Source: Streptomyces sp. S465
GTDB taxonomy: Bacteria; Actinomycetota; Actinomycetes; Streptomycetales; Streptomycetaceae
Direction: 5' to 3'
DNA length: 64,000 bases
Assembly (NCBI RefSeq): GCF_026898115.1
Contig: NZ_CP114036.1
Coordinates: 2,852,001 to 2,916,000, forward strand
Below, piece after piece: positions 54,750-63,491 of the stretch (position 1 is its first letter; each line of letters starts with the position of its first letter). Both the position numbers and the translations under genes were made by a program. The notes under the pieces are model-generated. The model saw only the letters and a list, made by a program, of their open reading frames with translations, was not told the origin of the DNA and searched no databases.

Positions 54750-55781
54750 GTGACGGCAGAGTCCTGCCCGCACTGCTTCGCACCGGCGCGCGCCAACGGC
54801 CGGCCCGGCTGTACGTGTGCCGCACGCGCCGCCGCGTCCGCCGCGTCCGCCGCGACGGCAGGCGAGACCGATGACCAGACCCATCTGCGTCCGTATGTGA
54901 CGCTCTCGGAGGAGAGCGCGGGCGGGCCGGATCCACGTGATCTGCGGCTGTTCGACGAGCCGCAGAAGCCGGAGAAGCCGGAGAGGCCGGGGAAGGGGGA
55001 CGCCGAGGAGACGCGGGTGCTGGACCGCGTCGAGGAGAGACGCGGCGGGGACGAGGCGGCACAGTCCTCCGACGCGGCACTGTCCGACGCGGCGGGCAGT
55101 GCCGCCCCGGACGCCGACGAGTACGACGCCCCCGGCCCCAGCCCCGTCCGCCACCGCAGGAGCAGGCGCAAGACCGTGGCGACCGTGCTCGCGGGAGCGG
55201 CCGCCGTGGCGGTGGCCGGTTCGCTGGCGATCGGCACCGGCTTACTCGGCGGGGACCACCAGGACGACGGCGGCGGCTCGGACGACCGCGCGCTGGCCGA
55301 CATCCGCACCAGCGCCCCGGCCGACGACACTCCGGCCGACGAGGGGAGCGCGTCCGGCACCCCCTCGCCGAGCGCGACGGCCCACCCCTCCGCGTCCGGC
55401 TCCGCGCGGGCGAGCGCGACCCCGAGCGAGACCGCCGCACCGGCCACCGCCCACCCCTCGGCATCGGCCTCCGCGCCCCGCTCGACGGCCCAGCCCGAGC
55501 CGACCGCCTCCGGCGAGCCGACGGCCGACCCGTCCGACACCCCCGGGCCCACCGGTCCGCCGGTGCTGAGCGAGGGGGACAGCGGGGCCGAGGTGGTCGA
55601 GCTACAGAAGCGGCTGGCCCAGCTGCTGCTCTACATAGGCGTGGCGGACGGGGAGTACGACGCCGGGGTGCGCAACGCGGTCTCCAGCTACCAGGGCCAG
55701 CACGACATCACGGGCGATCCGGACGGCGTCTACGGCGAGAACACCCGCCACGACCTCGAATCCAGAACCGACGAGCCCTAG
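54750..55781 (+). CDS. Membrane protein with N-terminal Cys cluster and C-terminal peptidoglycan-binding domain
   Basis: A 343-residue protein. Seen: an N-terminal zinc-ribbon-like cluster (SCPHCFAP ... GCTCAAR), an acidic/Pro-rich cytosolic region, one membrane helix (ATVLAGAAAVAVAGSLAIG), a Ser/Ala/Pro/Thr-rich stalk (~80 residues), and a PG_binding_1 domain (VLSEGDSGAEVVELQKRLAQLL, then GVYGENTRHDLES). GTG 54750 has gggaggga upstream. Topology places the PG-binding domain in the wall and the Cys cluster in the cytosol. Confidence 0.84.
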   Translation: MTAESCPHCFAPARANGRPGCTCAARAAASAASAATAGETDDQTHLRPYVTLSEESAGGPDPRDLRLFDEPQKPEKPERPGKGDAEETRVLDRVEERRGGDEAAQSSDAALSDAAGSAAPDADEYDAPGPSPVRHRRSRRKTVATVLAGAAAVAVAGSLAIGTGLLGGDHQDDGGGSDDRALADIRTSAPADDTPADEGSASGTPSPSATAHPSASGSARASATPSETAAPATAHPSASASAPRSTAQPEPTASGEPTADPSDTPGPTGPPVLSEGDSGAEVVELQKRLAQLLLYIGVADGEYDAGVRNAVSSYQGQHDITGDPDGVYGENTRHDLESRTDEP

Positions 55782-55957
55782 TAGACCTGCCCTGGGCCAG
55801 GCCGCCCTCCGGCGCCGAACCGAACCCCGAGGGCCCACCCCCCTGGCGCAGCACGGTCGCGCTTTGTATCGTGAAGGAACAAAGTGGCTCCGCCCGCTCT
55901 CCCTGACCGGCGGGCGGGGCCGCTTGTCTCTTTCCGCGCTCCCGCCCAGGAGTCCCG

Positions 55958-56608
55958 ATGTCCCTCACCGCCCGCGCACTGCTCCTCGACATGGACGGCA
56001 CCCTGGTCAACTCCGACGCCGTGGTCGAGCGCTGCTGGCGGCGGTGGGCGGCGGAGCAGGGGCTGGACGCCGAGCGCGTACTCGGGATCGTCCACGGGCG
56101 GCAGGGCCACGCGACGATGGCGGTGCTCCTGCCCGACCGTCCGGTCGAGCGGAACCTGGCGGACAACCAGCGGATGCTGGAGTGGGAGACCAACGATCTC
56201 GACGGCGTCGTTCCGGTGCCCGGCGCGCCCGCCTTCGTGGCCTCGCTGGCCGGTCTTCCGCACGCCCTGGTGACCTCCGCCGACAAGGCGCTCGCCACCG
56301 CCCGGATGGGCGCCGCCGAGCTGCCGATGCCGCGGGTGCGGATCACCGCCGAGTGCGTCGGCGCGAGCAAGCCGGACCCGGAGGGCTTCCTCAAGGGCGC
56401 CGCCGAGCTGGGCTTCGCCCCCGCCGACTGTGTGGTCTTCGAGGACTCGGAGGTCGGCATCGCGGCGGGCCGGGCGGCCGGGATGCGGGTGGTCGGAGTG
56501 GGGGCGCGCGCCGCGGCGCACGCCCCGGACGCCCATGTGCGGGACCTGGAGCAGGTACGGGTCGAGGCGCTGCCCGACGGCACCCTGCGACTGAACTTCA
56601 CGGACTGA
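55958..56608 (+). CDS. HAD-superfamily phosphatase
   Basis: A 216-residue HAD hydrolase. Seen: motif I LLLDMDGTLVNSD, motif II HALVTSADKALA, Lys of motif III in GASKPDPEGFLKGA, and motif IV VVFEDSEVGIAAG. The cap is of the small helical phosphoglycolate/sugar-phosphate phosphatase type. ATG 55958. Likely dephosphorylates a sugar phosphate. Confidence 0.9.
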   Translation: MSLTARALLLDMDGTLVNSDAVVERCWRRWAAEQGLDAERVLGIVHGRQGHATMAVLLPDRPVERNLADNQRMLEWETNDLDGVVPVPGAPAFVASLAGLPHALVTSADKALATARMGAAELPMPRVRITAECVGASKPDPEGFLKGAAELGFAPADCVVFEDSEVGIAAGRAAGMRVVGVGARAAAHAPDAHVRDLEQVRVEALPDGTLRLNFTD

Positions 56609-56624
56609 GCACCACCGCCACGCG

Positions 56625-57210
56625 CCGCGCCCCACCCAGGGCCGAGCACCGCAACCCAGGTCTGAGCACCGCGCCCCAGAGCCGAGCGCCACGGCCCGGG
56701 ACTGATAGCGCGCTCCCGAGCAACCGATCCCACGCCCCCGAGCCGAGCACCACGACCCGGGACTGAGCGCCACAGCCCAGGACCGATCCGGCGCCCCAGG
56801 GCCGAGCGCCACGCCCCCAGGACCGACCCGCGGCCAGGACCGACCCGCGGCCAGGACCGAGCCGCGGCCAGGACCGAGCGCCGCAACCCAGGGCTGGCGC
56901 CACGACCCGCCCCCCAGCCGCAGCCCCACTCCCCACCCGGGGCGCGGGTAGGGGCGCGACGCTGTCTGGGGCCGCAGCCCGGGTGGGCCCACGGCGACGA
57001 GTGGGGCGGGCGGCCCGAGTGGGGGCGCAGCCCGGATGCGGCGCGGCGAGGGTGGGCCGCAACCCGGGAGGGACCGCAGCCCAGGTGGGCCCACGGCGAG
57101 GAGTGGGGCCGCGGCCCAGATAGGACCGCAACCCAGGAGGGGCCGCAGCCCGGGTAGGGCCGCAGCCCGAGCGGGGCCGCAGCCCGAGCGGGGCCGCAGC
57201 CAGGGAGGGG
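56625..57210. repeat. 590-bp two-part repeat field between convergent genes
   Basis: Part one (56625-56900) repeats a gccgagcgccacgacccgggactga-like unit of about 20-24 bp. Part two (56980-57210) repeats gggccgcagcccgggt-like units of ~18 bp, with a longer ~101-bp unit starting gtgggcccacggcga at 56983 and 57084. No credible gene in either strand. Confidence 0.8.
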
Positions 57211-57214
57211 CCGC

Positions 57215-57796
57215 TCAGCTCGTGATGGCCTCGTACAGGCTGAACCCGCCCAGCGCCAGCATCACCAGCGCCGCGACCTTGGTGATCAGCCGCAGCGGTA
57301 CGAACCGCATGAGGGTGCGGCCGCCCACGATGCCCAGCCCCGCGACGGCCCACAGCGCCAGCACCGCGCCCACGCCCACCGACAGCGGGTCGTCGTAGCG
57401 GGCGGCGAGGTTCGCGGTCATGATCTGGGTCAGATCGCCGAACTCGGCGACCAGGATCAGCATGAAGCCCGCCCCGGAGACCTTCCAGAAGCTCTGGTCG
57501 GCGGGTTTGCGGATCTCCTCCTCCTCGTCGTCCTTCTTCAGGAGCAGCATCGCCGCTCCGCCGAGGAAGAGCACGCCCACGATCGCCTGGAGCAGCCGGT
57601 GCGGCAGCAGGGTGAGCACGCTGCCCGCCGCGATCGCGAGCAGCACGTGGAGGGCGAAGGCCGCGGCCACGCCGACGAAGACGTACGACGCCCGGTAGCG
57701 GGTGCCGAGCATCAGCCCGGCCAGGGCGGTCTTGTCGGGAAGTTCGGCGAGGAAGACGACGCCGAAGACCACGGCGGCGACGGTGATGCTGAACAC
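57215..57796 (-). CDS. TMEM165/GDT1-family cation transporter (UPF0016)
   Basis: A 193-residue membrane protein with six hydrophobic segments in two homologous halves. Seen: the two family motifs, VFLAELPDKTALAG and LVAEFGDLTQIMT (the E-x-G/P-D-K/L-T signature), with a cytosolic acidic loop (KKDDEEEEIRKP) between them. GTG 57796 follows a gagg sequence at about 10 bases. Family members move Mn2+/Ca2+ against H+; a Mn2+ role is likely. Confidence 0.88.
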   Translation of the reverse strand: MFSITVAAVVFGVVFLAELPDKTALAGLMLGTRYRASYVFVGVAAAFALHVLLAIAAGSVLTLLPHRLLQAIVGVLFLGGAAMLLLKKDDEEEEIRKPADQSFWKVSGAGFMLILVAEFGDLTQIMTANLAARYDDPLSVGVGAVLALWAVAGLGIVGGRTLMRFVPLRLITKVAALVMLALGGFSLYEAITS

Positions 57797-57987
57797 GGGA
57801 CGGATTACCTCATAGGTCGGGCCGCGCCAAGGGCCCCGGGGAGGGATCGCTTCGGCACGGCAGCGTCGGACACTGCGGCCGAAGGTCTCGCTGGCGCACG
57901 GCCCCGCGCTCCGCGGTGGTTCCGTACGCTCCGGGCGCCGGCCCGCACCTCGAGGGGCGGGCAGTATGTCGACGGTCCGGCGAGGAG

Positions 57988-58803
57988 CTACTCCCCTTCT
58001 GCTGCCGACAAGGATACGGGAACCCTCCGGTGCAGCCGCCCCACGGCCACCAGCTCCAGCACCACCGCGACCGCCACCGCTTGCACCGCCATCAGCGCGA
58101 CCAGCACGAACAGCTGCACCGCGCCCGCCAGTACGGGCGAGGCGCCGCCCAGCAGCATGCCGACGAACGCGCCGGGAAGTGTGACAAGCCCCACAGTCCG
58201 GGTCTGGTCGAGCCCCGGCAGCAGTGCGTCCGAGGCCGCCGGGCGGGCGATCTCCAGCCGCGCGTCCCGGTCCAAGAGCCCGAGCGCGAGCCCCGCCTCC
58301 ACCTCGCCGTGGCGCGCGGTCAGCTCGTCCAGCGCCCGCCGTCCGCCGAGCACGGTGGCGGTGAGCGCGCCCCCGATGAGGATGCCGGTGACGGGGATCA
58401 GCGCGACACCCTTGAGCGGCACCAGCCCGGTCAGCAGCAAGGCGGCCACCACCGGCGCCACCCCGGCGGCGATCGGCACCGCCGCCCACCACCAGGTGGC
58501 GTTGGGCGTGATCCGGCGGCCCGCGGTCCGTACGGCGACGGCGAACATCAGGGCCACGAAGGCCAGCAGCAGCGGTACGGACCGGACCACCCAGCCGATG
58601 GCGTAGGAGACGGCGGCCAGTTGGGCGGCCGCCCGCGCGCCGGCGAGCGCCATGGCGCGCGCGTACCCGCGCTCACGGCTGTCCGCGAGCCGCGCTCGAG
58701 CGGCGACGGTGACGGCGGCCAGCAGCAGCGCGCCGAGCACCACCCCGAGTGTGACGTTGACCGGCAGCAATGCCGCGGCCGCGAGGGAGGGGGCGCTGAG
58801 CAC
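57988..58803 (-). CDS. FetB/UPF0014-family ABC permease
   Basis: A 271-residue membrane protein with about seven helices. Seen: RAAAQLAAVSYAIGWVV, GRRITPNATWWWAA, GRRALDELTARHGEVEAGLALG, and the family motif TRTVGLVTLPGAFVGMLLGGASP. Start GTG 58803. In E. coli FetAB exports iron; no FetA ATPase is adjacent here. Confidence 0.85.
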   Translation of the reverse strand: MLSAPSLAAAALLPVNVTLGVVLGALLLAAVTVAARARLADSRERGYARAMALAGARAAAQLAAVSYAIGWVVRSVPLLLAFVALMFAVAVRTAGRRITPNATWWWAAVPIAAGVAPVVAALLLTGLVPLKGVALIPVTGILIGGALTATVLGGRRALDELTARHGEVEAGLALGLLDRDARLEIARPAASDALLPGLDQTRTVGLVTLPGAFVGMLLGGASPVLAGAVQLFVLVALMAVQAVAVAVVLELVAVGRLHRRVPVSLSAAEGE

Positions 58804-58991
58804 ACGGCCACCTTACGGCGCGCGACGGCGGCGCCGGATCGCTCACGCGGCATCAACCGCCTCTCGAACCCCCTTGCGTTGACATGACCGCGTCGTCACT
58901 CTGTTACCTGGCGCCCACCCCGTGGAAACCCGGCGTCGCCACCATGGCCGGGCACCAGCGGCCAACACCCCCCACCCTCAAGGGAGTTCGC

Positions 58992-59660
58992 ATGTCGGAC
59001 ATGCACCGTCGTTCTGCTCGTCGTCACGTCTACGCGCGTCGCGCGTCCGTCTTCGGCGGGTTCGCCGCCCTGCTGGGCACGCTCGTCCTCAACGGGCCCG
59101 CCGCCCAGGCTTCCCCGCCCACCCCGCCCAGCGCCGCCACCGCCCGCACCCAACTGGCCTCGCTGACCGTCAAGGCCGAGGGCTCGTCCGACGGTTACAG
59201 CCGCGACAAGTTCCCGCACTGGATCACCCAGAGCGGGACCTGCAACACCCGTGAGGAAGTCCTCAAGCGCGACGGCGAGAACGTCCAGACCGACTCCAGC
59301 TGCGCGGCCACCAGCGGCACGTGGTACTCCGAGTACGACGGCGAGACCTGGTCCGCCTCCTCCGACGTGGACATCGACCACGTCGTACCGCTCTCCGAGG
59401 CGTGGAAGTCCGGCGCGAGCAGCTGGACCACCGCCCAGCGCCAGGCCTTCGCCAACGACCTGACCCACTCCCAGCTCATCGCCGTGACGGACAACGTCAA
59501 CCAGTCCAAGGGCGACCAGGACCCCGCCGAGTGGCTGCCGCCCCGGACCGCGTACCACTGCATGTACGCGCGGATGTGGGTCTCGGTGAAGTACACCTAC
59601 AAGCTCAACCTCGACTCGGCCGAGAAGTCGGCGCTCAGCGACATCCTCAACGGCTGCTGA
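58992..59660 (+). CDS. Secreted HNH-type nuclease (DUF1524/GmrSD C-terminal family)
   Basis: A 222-residue exported protein. Seen: a long twin-Arg-rich N-region with signal peptide (to about AAQASP), then the HNH-like core DVDIDHVVPLSEAWKSGAS, and NVNQSKGDQDPAEWLPP with the conserved His, Asn, Lys and Trp. ATG 58992 has aaggga upstream. Two cysteine pairs suggest disulfides. Probably an extracellular DNA-degrading enzyme, for nutrient scavenging or competition. Confidence 0.87.
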   Translation: MSDMHRRSARRHVYARRASVFGGFAALLGTLVLNGPAAQASPPTPPSAATARTQLASLTVKAEGSSDGYSRDKFPHWITQSGTCNTREEVLKRDGENVQTDSSCAATSGTWYSEYDGETWSASSDVDIDHVVPLSEAWKSGASSWTTAQRQAFANDLTHSQLIAVTDNVNQSKGDQDPAEWLPPRTAYHCMYARMWVSVKYTYKLNLDSAEKSALSDILNGC

Positions 59661-59776
59661 CCGGCTCCAACGGCTGCTGACCGGCTCCACCGCCGGGTGG
59701 AACCCCGCACCCTCCTCCGTCGTTCCGTACCGTACGCATGGACCGAGCACATCAGCGAACGACGGAGGAGGGCCGC

Positions 59777-61531
59777 ATGGCCGGGCTGCGCCTGGGACCA
59801 CTGCTGCGCCATGTCGACTGGGAGACCGGAACCGGCGCGACCGTCTGGGTCGAGGCCGACCGGCCCTGTGAGGCCGAGGTGCGGTGCGCCGACGGCGCCG
59901 GCGGCACGGCCCGCACCTGGCAGATCGCCGGCCACCACTACGCCGTGATCCCGGTCACCGGGCTGCGGCCGGGCGGGGAGACCGTCTACCGGGTGCTGCT
60001 CGACGGTGAGCAGGTCTGGCCGCTGCCCGGCTCCCCCTTCCCCGACAGCACCATCCGCACCCCCGAGCCGGGGGCGGACGCCGCGCCGGTGCGCGTGGCG
60101 TTCGGCTCCTGCCGGTGGGCCGCGCCGCCCTCCGACGCCTCGCACGACCCCGTGGGGCCCGACGCACTCGACGCCCTCGCACAGACCCTGGCCCGCGCCC
60201 CGGAGCGCCCGCGCCCCGATGTGCTGATCCTGCTGGGCGACCAGGTCTACGCGGACGAGACCTCCGCCGAGACCCGCCGCTGGCTCGCCACCCGCCGCGA
60301 TCTGAGCGAACCGCCGGGCGAACAGGTCGCGGACTACGAGGAGTACACCCGGCTGTACTACGAGTCCTGGCTGGACCCCGAGGTGCGCTGGCTGCTCTCC
60401 ACCGTGCCCAGCTGCATGATCTTCGACGACCACGACGTCATCGACGACTGGAACACCAGCGCGGCGTGGCAGCGCCGGATGCGCGCCACCCCGTGGTGGC
60501 GGGAGCGGATACTGAGCGGGCTGATGTCCTACTGGGTCCATCAGCACCTGGGCAACCTCTCCCCCGCCGAACTGGCCGCCGACCCGCTCTACGCACAGGT
60601 GCGCGCGGCCGCCGACGGCACCGAGGCGCTGCGGGAGTTCGCCGCCCGCGCCGACGCCGATCCGGCCTGCACCCGCTGGAGCTACCGCCGCGACTTCGGG
60701 CGGACCCGGCTGCTGATGGTGGACACCCGCGCGGCGCGGGTGCTGGACGAGGGCCGGCGGGCGATGCTGCACGACAAGGAGCTCGCCTGGGTGCGCGAGC
60801 AGGCCCTGGCCGGCATGGACGGCGCCCCGGACACCCAGCGGCCCGGGACCTCGGCCACGACGGGCCCGGGGGCCTCGGACACGGCGGGCCCGGGGACATC
60901 GGGCGGCTATGACCATCTGCTGCTGGGCACCTCGCTGCCCTGGCTGCTGCCGCATTTCGTGCATGACGTGGAGACGTGGAACGCCTCGGTGTGCGGCGGC
61001 AGACGCGGTGCCCGCTGGGCGCGGATCGCCGAGAACCTGCGGCAGCGCGGCGACTTGGAGCACTGGGCCGCGTTCCCCGAGTCCTTCGACGCGCTCACCG
61101 ACACCATCGCCGAGGTGGGCGGCGCGGCCGGGGCGCCCGCCACGATCAGCGTGCTCTCGGGTGATGTGCACCACGCCTATGTGGCCGCCCCGGACTGGTC
61201 GCGGTGGTCGTCGCGGCCGCCGCGGAGCCAGGTGCGGCAGTTGACCTGCTCTCCGGTCCACAACAGCATCCACGCGTCGATCCGGCTCGGCTTCCGCTTC
61301 GGCTGGAGCGGGGCGGGCCGCGCCCTGGGCCGGCTCTTCCGGCGCCATGGGCGGGTGGCGCGCTCCGGCCTGCGCTGGCGCAAGACGGGCGGGCCGTGGT
61401 TCGGCAACCAGCTGATGACGCTGACCCTCCGGGGCCGTACCGCCCATCTGCGGCTGGACCAGGCCCAGTCGGACCCGTCGGGTGCCGGGGCCCGGCTGGT
61501 GACGGCGCTGGAGGCGGAGTGGGCGGGATGA
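59777..61531 (+). CDS. PhoD-like alkaline phosphatase
   Basis: A 584-residue protein. Seen: an N-terminal Ig-like domain (HVDWETGTGATVWVEAD), then a metallophosphatase core: FGSCRWA, LGDQVYADE, IFDDHDVIDDWN and LSGDVHHAYVA, which carry the metal ligands. No signal peptide is visible, unlike secreted PhoD, so it may be cytosolic. ATG 59777 follows gaggaggg. The insert rich in Pro/Thr/Gly (GTSATTGPGASDTAGPGTSG) around residue 375 is unusual and repeat-like. Confidence 0.88.
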   Translation: MAGLRLGPLLRHVDWETGTGATVWVEADRPCEAEVRCADGAGGTARTWQIAGHHYAVIPVTGLRPGGETVYRVLLDGEQVWPLPGSPFPDSTIRTPEPGADAAPVRVAFGSCRWAAPPSDASHDPVGPDALDALAQTLARAPERPRPDVLILLGDQVYADETSAETRRWLATRRDLSEPPGEQVADYEEYTRLYYESWLDPEVRWLLSTVPSCMIFDDHDVIDDWNTSAAWQRRMRATPWWRERILSGLMSYWVHQHLGNLSPAELAADPLYAQVRAAADGTEALREFAARADADPACTRWSYRRDFGRTRLLMVDTRAARVLDEGRRAMLHDKELAWVREQALAGMDGAPDTQRPGTSATTGPGASDTAGPGTSGGYDHLLLGTSLPWLLPHFVHDVETWNASVCGGRRGARWARIAENLRQRGDLEHWAAFPESFDALTDTIAEVGGAAGAPATISVLSGDVHHAYVAAPDWSRWSSRPPRSQVRQLTCSPVHNSIHASIRLGFRFGWSGAGRALGRLFRRHGRVARSGLRWRKTGGPWFGNQLMTLTLRGRTAHLRLDQAQSDPSGAGARLVTALEAEWAG

Positions 61532-61918
61532 TCACCCCTGATCCCCTTGATCACCCCCGCCCCGTTCACCCCGGCACGCTTCAGGCGTCACTTTTTGGCC
61601 ACCGGGCACGACAGCCCTGAAGAGGCCACCGTGCTCGCGGAGTACGGCGTTCCGGTGGCGCGGCCCCGATCCCGGACGCGGTGCCCCGGCCTTCCGCGGA
61701 CGCCGTTTCACAGGGTGTGCGTGACCGGGCGGCCATTTCGTCACCCTCCGCGACACGGAGCGATACCACGGCCGGCGCCGCGCGTGGTGCCCCCTGGGGA
61801 GTCCTGACAGAAAGGTGCCCCGATGTGCGCGGTGGGGCTCTGAGGAGCGGGTTTCGGGCGTGACCGGAGGGGTCCGTGACACTCACCATTGGCAGGAACT
61901 TGAACTTGCAACAAAATA
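61532..61918. other. Intergenic region upstream of the DoxX gene
   Basis: About 390 bp. Small open frames exist on both strands but none has family support. Its last 60 bases are AT-richer and include a candidate iron box (listed separately), suggesting the DoxX promoter lies here. Confidence 0.45.
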
Positions 61919-61937
61919 TGAGGCGACCCTAACCTGG
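61919..61937. promoter_or_regulatory. Candidate iron box (DmdR/IdeR type)
   Basis: Read on the minus strand, CCAGGTTAGGGTCGCCTCA matches 14 of 19 positions of the Streptomyces iron box TTAGGTTAGGCTCACCTAA, including an intact AGGTTAGG half. It lies 46 bp before the DoxX ATG. Confidence 0.42.
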
Positions 61938-61982
61938 GCGGGCCGTTGTTTCCCGTCCCCGGAACAAGGAGCTTCTCCTCTC

Positions 61983-62465
61983 ATGTCTGCATCCCCCACA
62001 CCACGCAACCTCGGTGAGACGCTCGACAGCACCAAACCGTACGTTTTGTCGCTTTTCCGTATCGTCGTCGGACTGCTGTTCTTCTGCCACGGCGCCGCCT
62101 CGCTGTTCGGCTGGTTCGGCGGCATGGGCGGCACCGGGGCCACCGTCGAGGCCGGCACCTGGCCGGGCTGGTACGCGGCGGTGATCCAGCTCGTCGGCGG
62201 TGCCCTCGTGCTGCTCGGTGTCGGCAGCCGCAGCGCGGCGTTCATCTCCTCGGGCTCGATGGCCTACGCGTACTTCCACGAGCACCAGCCGGAGAAGCTG
62301 TGGCCCATTCAGAACGGCGGTGAGGCCGCCGCGATGTTCTGCTGGGCCCTGCTGCTGATCGTCTTCACCGGCCCCGGCCCCTGGGCCCTGGACCGGCTCT
62401 TCGGCTCGGCCCGTACGAGCGAGTCGGCGCCCGAGACGCGGCGTCAGCCGACCGCGGTCCGATAG
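61983..62465 (+). CDS. DoxX-family membrane protein
   Basis: A 160-residue four-helix membrane protein. Seen: VLSLFRIVVGLLFFCHGAASLFGWFGG (the DoxX signature), AVIQLVGGALVLLGVGSRSAAFISSGSMAYAYF and WPIQNGGEAAAMFCWALLLIVFTGPG. ATG 61983. DoxX-type proteins link to thiol/oxidative stress in actinobacteria (with SodA and SseA in mycobacteria). A candidate iron box precedes it. Confidence 0.9.
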   Translation: MSASPTPRNLGETLDSTKPYVLSLFRIVVGLLFFCHGAASLFGWFGGMGGTGATVEAGTWPGWYAAVIQLVGGALVLLGVGSRSAAFISSGSMAYAYFHEHQPEKLWPIQNGGEAAAMFCWALLLIVFTGPGPWALDRLFGSARTSESAPETRRQPTAVR

Positions 62466-62708
62466 ACATCAGCCGCACTCGGCACACAGCACACTCAGCA
62501 CCCATCAGCGCATAGCCGCACGGACGCCCCATCACGCACCACGTCATGCGGGGCCGAGCGCCCCGCATGACGTTATTTCGAACGCGATCGTTACCCCCTT
62601 ACCGTTATCCTCAGCAGTCACAGGCGTACGCTGTATGGCTGTACAGGCTGGCGCCTGCCGCTTCCCGGCGACATGCGCAGCGGGGGGAACGGGATCGGGA
62701 GAAGAACG

Positions 62709-63407
62709 TTGTTGGAACATTTGGGGTCGCTGACCAACACCCCATGGATCTACGCGGTCATCGCGGCGTCCGTCCTGCTCGACGTCTTCCTGCCCGTTCT
62801 GCCCAGCGGAGTCCTGGTCATCACCGCCGCCACCGCGGCCGCCGGCACCACCGTCGACCCCGTCGGTGTGGTGCGCCAGGCCGACGCGGCCGACTTCCCC
62901 GCCATGTTCGGGCTGATGCTGTGCGCCGCGACCGCCTCCGTCCTCGGGGACATGGTCGCCTACCGGCTGGCCTGGCGCGGCAGCGACCGGCTCGACCGCG
63001 CGATCGCCCGCTCCCGCCGGCTCACCTCCGCCCAGGAGAAGTTGGGCACCGCGCTGGTGCGCGGCGGCGGTCCGCTCGTGGTGATAGCCCGCTTCGCACC
63101 CGCGGGACGCTCGGTCGTCAGCCTGAGCGCGGGCGCGGCCCACCGGAGGGTGAAGGAATTCCTGCCGTGGTCCGTGGTGGCCGGGCTCGCCTGGGCGGCG
63201 TACAGCGTGGCCCTCGGCTATGTCGGCGGCCAGTGGCTCGGCGCGTCCTGGCTCGGCACGGCGGTCTCGGTGCTCGCCCTGTTCGCGGCGGGCGCGGGCG
63301 CGGCGTATGTGATGAAGCGGCCCGGTGAGGAGGAGACCGGCCCGCTGGCCGCGGCCCCCGCGGGCCAGCCGATCCCCCCGGTCCCCCCGGTCCATCAGGC
63401 GTCGTAG
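62709..63407 (+). CDS. DedA-family (VTT domain) membrane protein
   Basis: A 232-residue membrane protein. Seen: VLLDVFLPVLPSGVLVITAA, a loop with the arginine and glycine pattern of the family (VIARFAPAGRSVVSLSAGAAH) and FLPWSVVAGLAWAAYSVALGYVGG. TTG 62709 is preferred because gggagaag lies five bases upstream; ATG 62673 is a longer alternative without a ribosome site. DedA proteins flip or scramble lipid carriers such as undecaprenyl phosphate. The tail is Pro-rich. Confidence 0.87.
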   Translation: MLEHLGSLTNTPWIYAVIAASVLLDVFLPVLPSGVLVITAATAAAGTTVDPVGVVRQADAADFPAMFGLMLCAATASVLGDMVAYRLAWRGSDRLDRAIARSRRLTSAQEKLGTALVRGGGPLVVIARFAPAGRSVVSLSAGAAHRRVKEFLPWSVVAGLAWAAYSVALGYVGGQWLGASWLGTAVSVLALFAAGAGAAYVMKRPGEEETGPLAAAPAGQPIPPVPPVHQAS

Positions 63408-63491
63408 CTCCGTGTCGGCAGCCGATTACGGATCGGCCGACGAGACCGGCTACGGTCCCTGCATGCGTAACCCCTCCGTGCCGGTTCCGGC

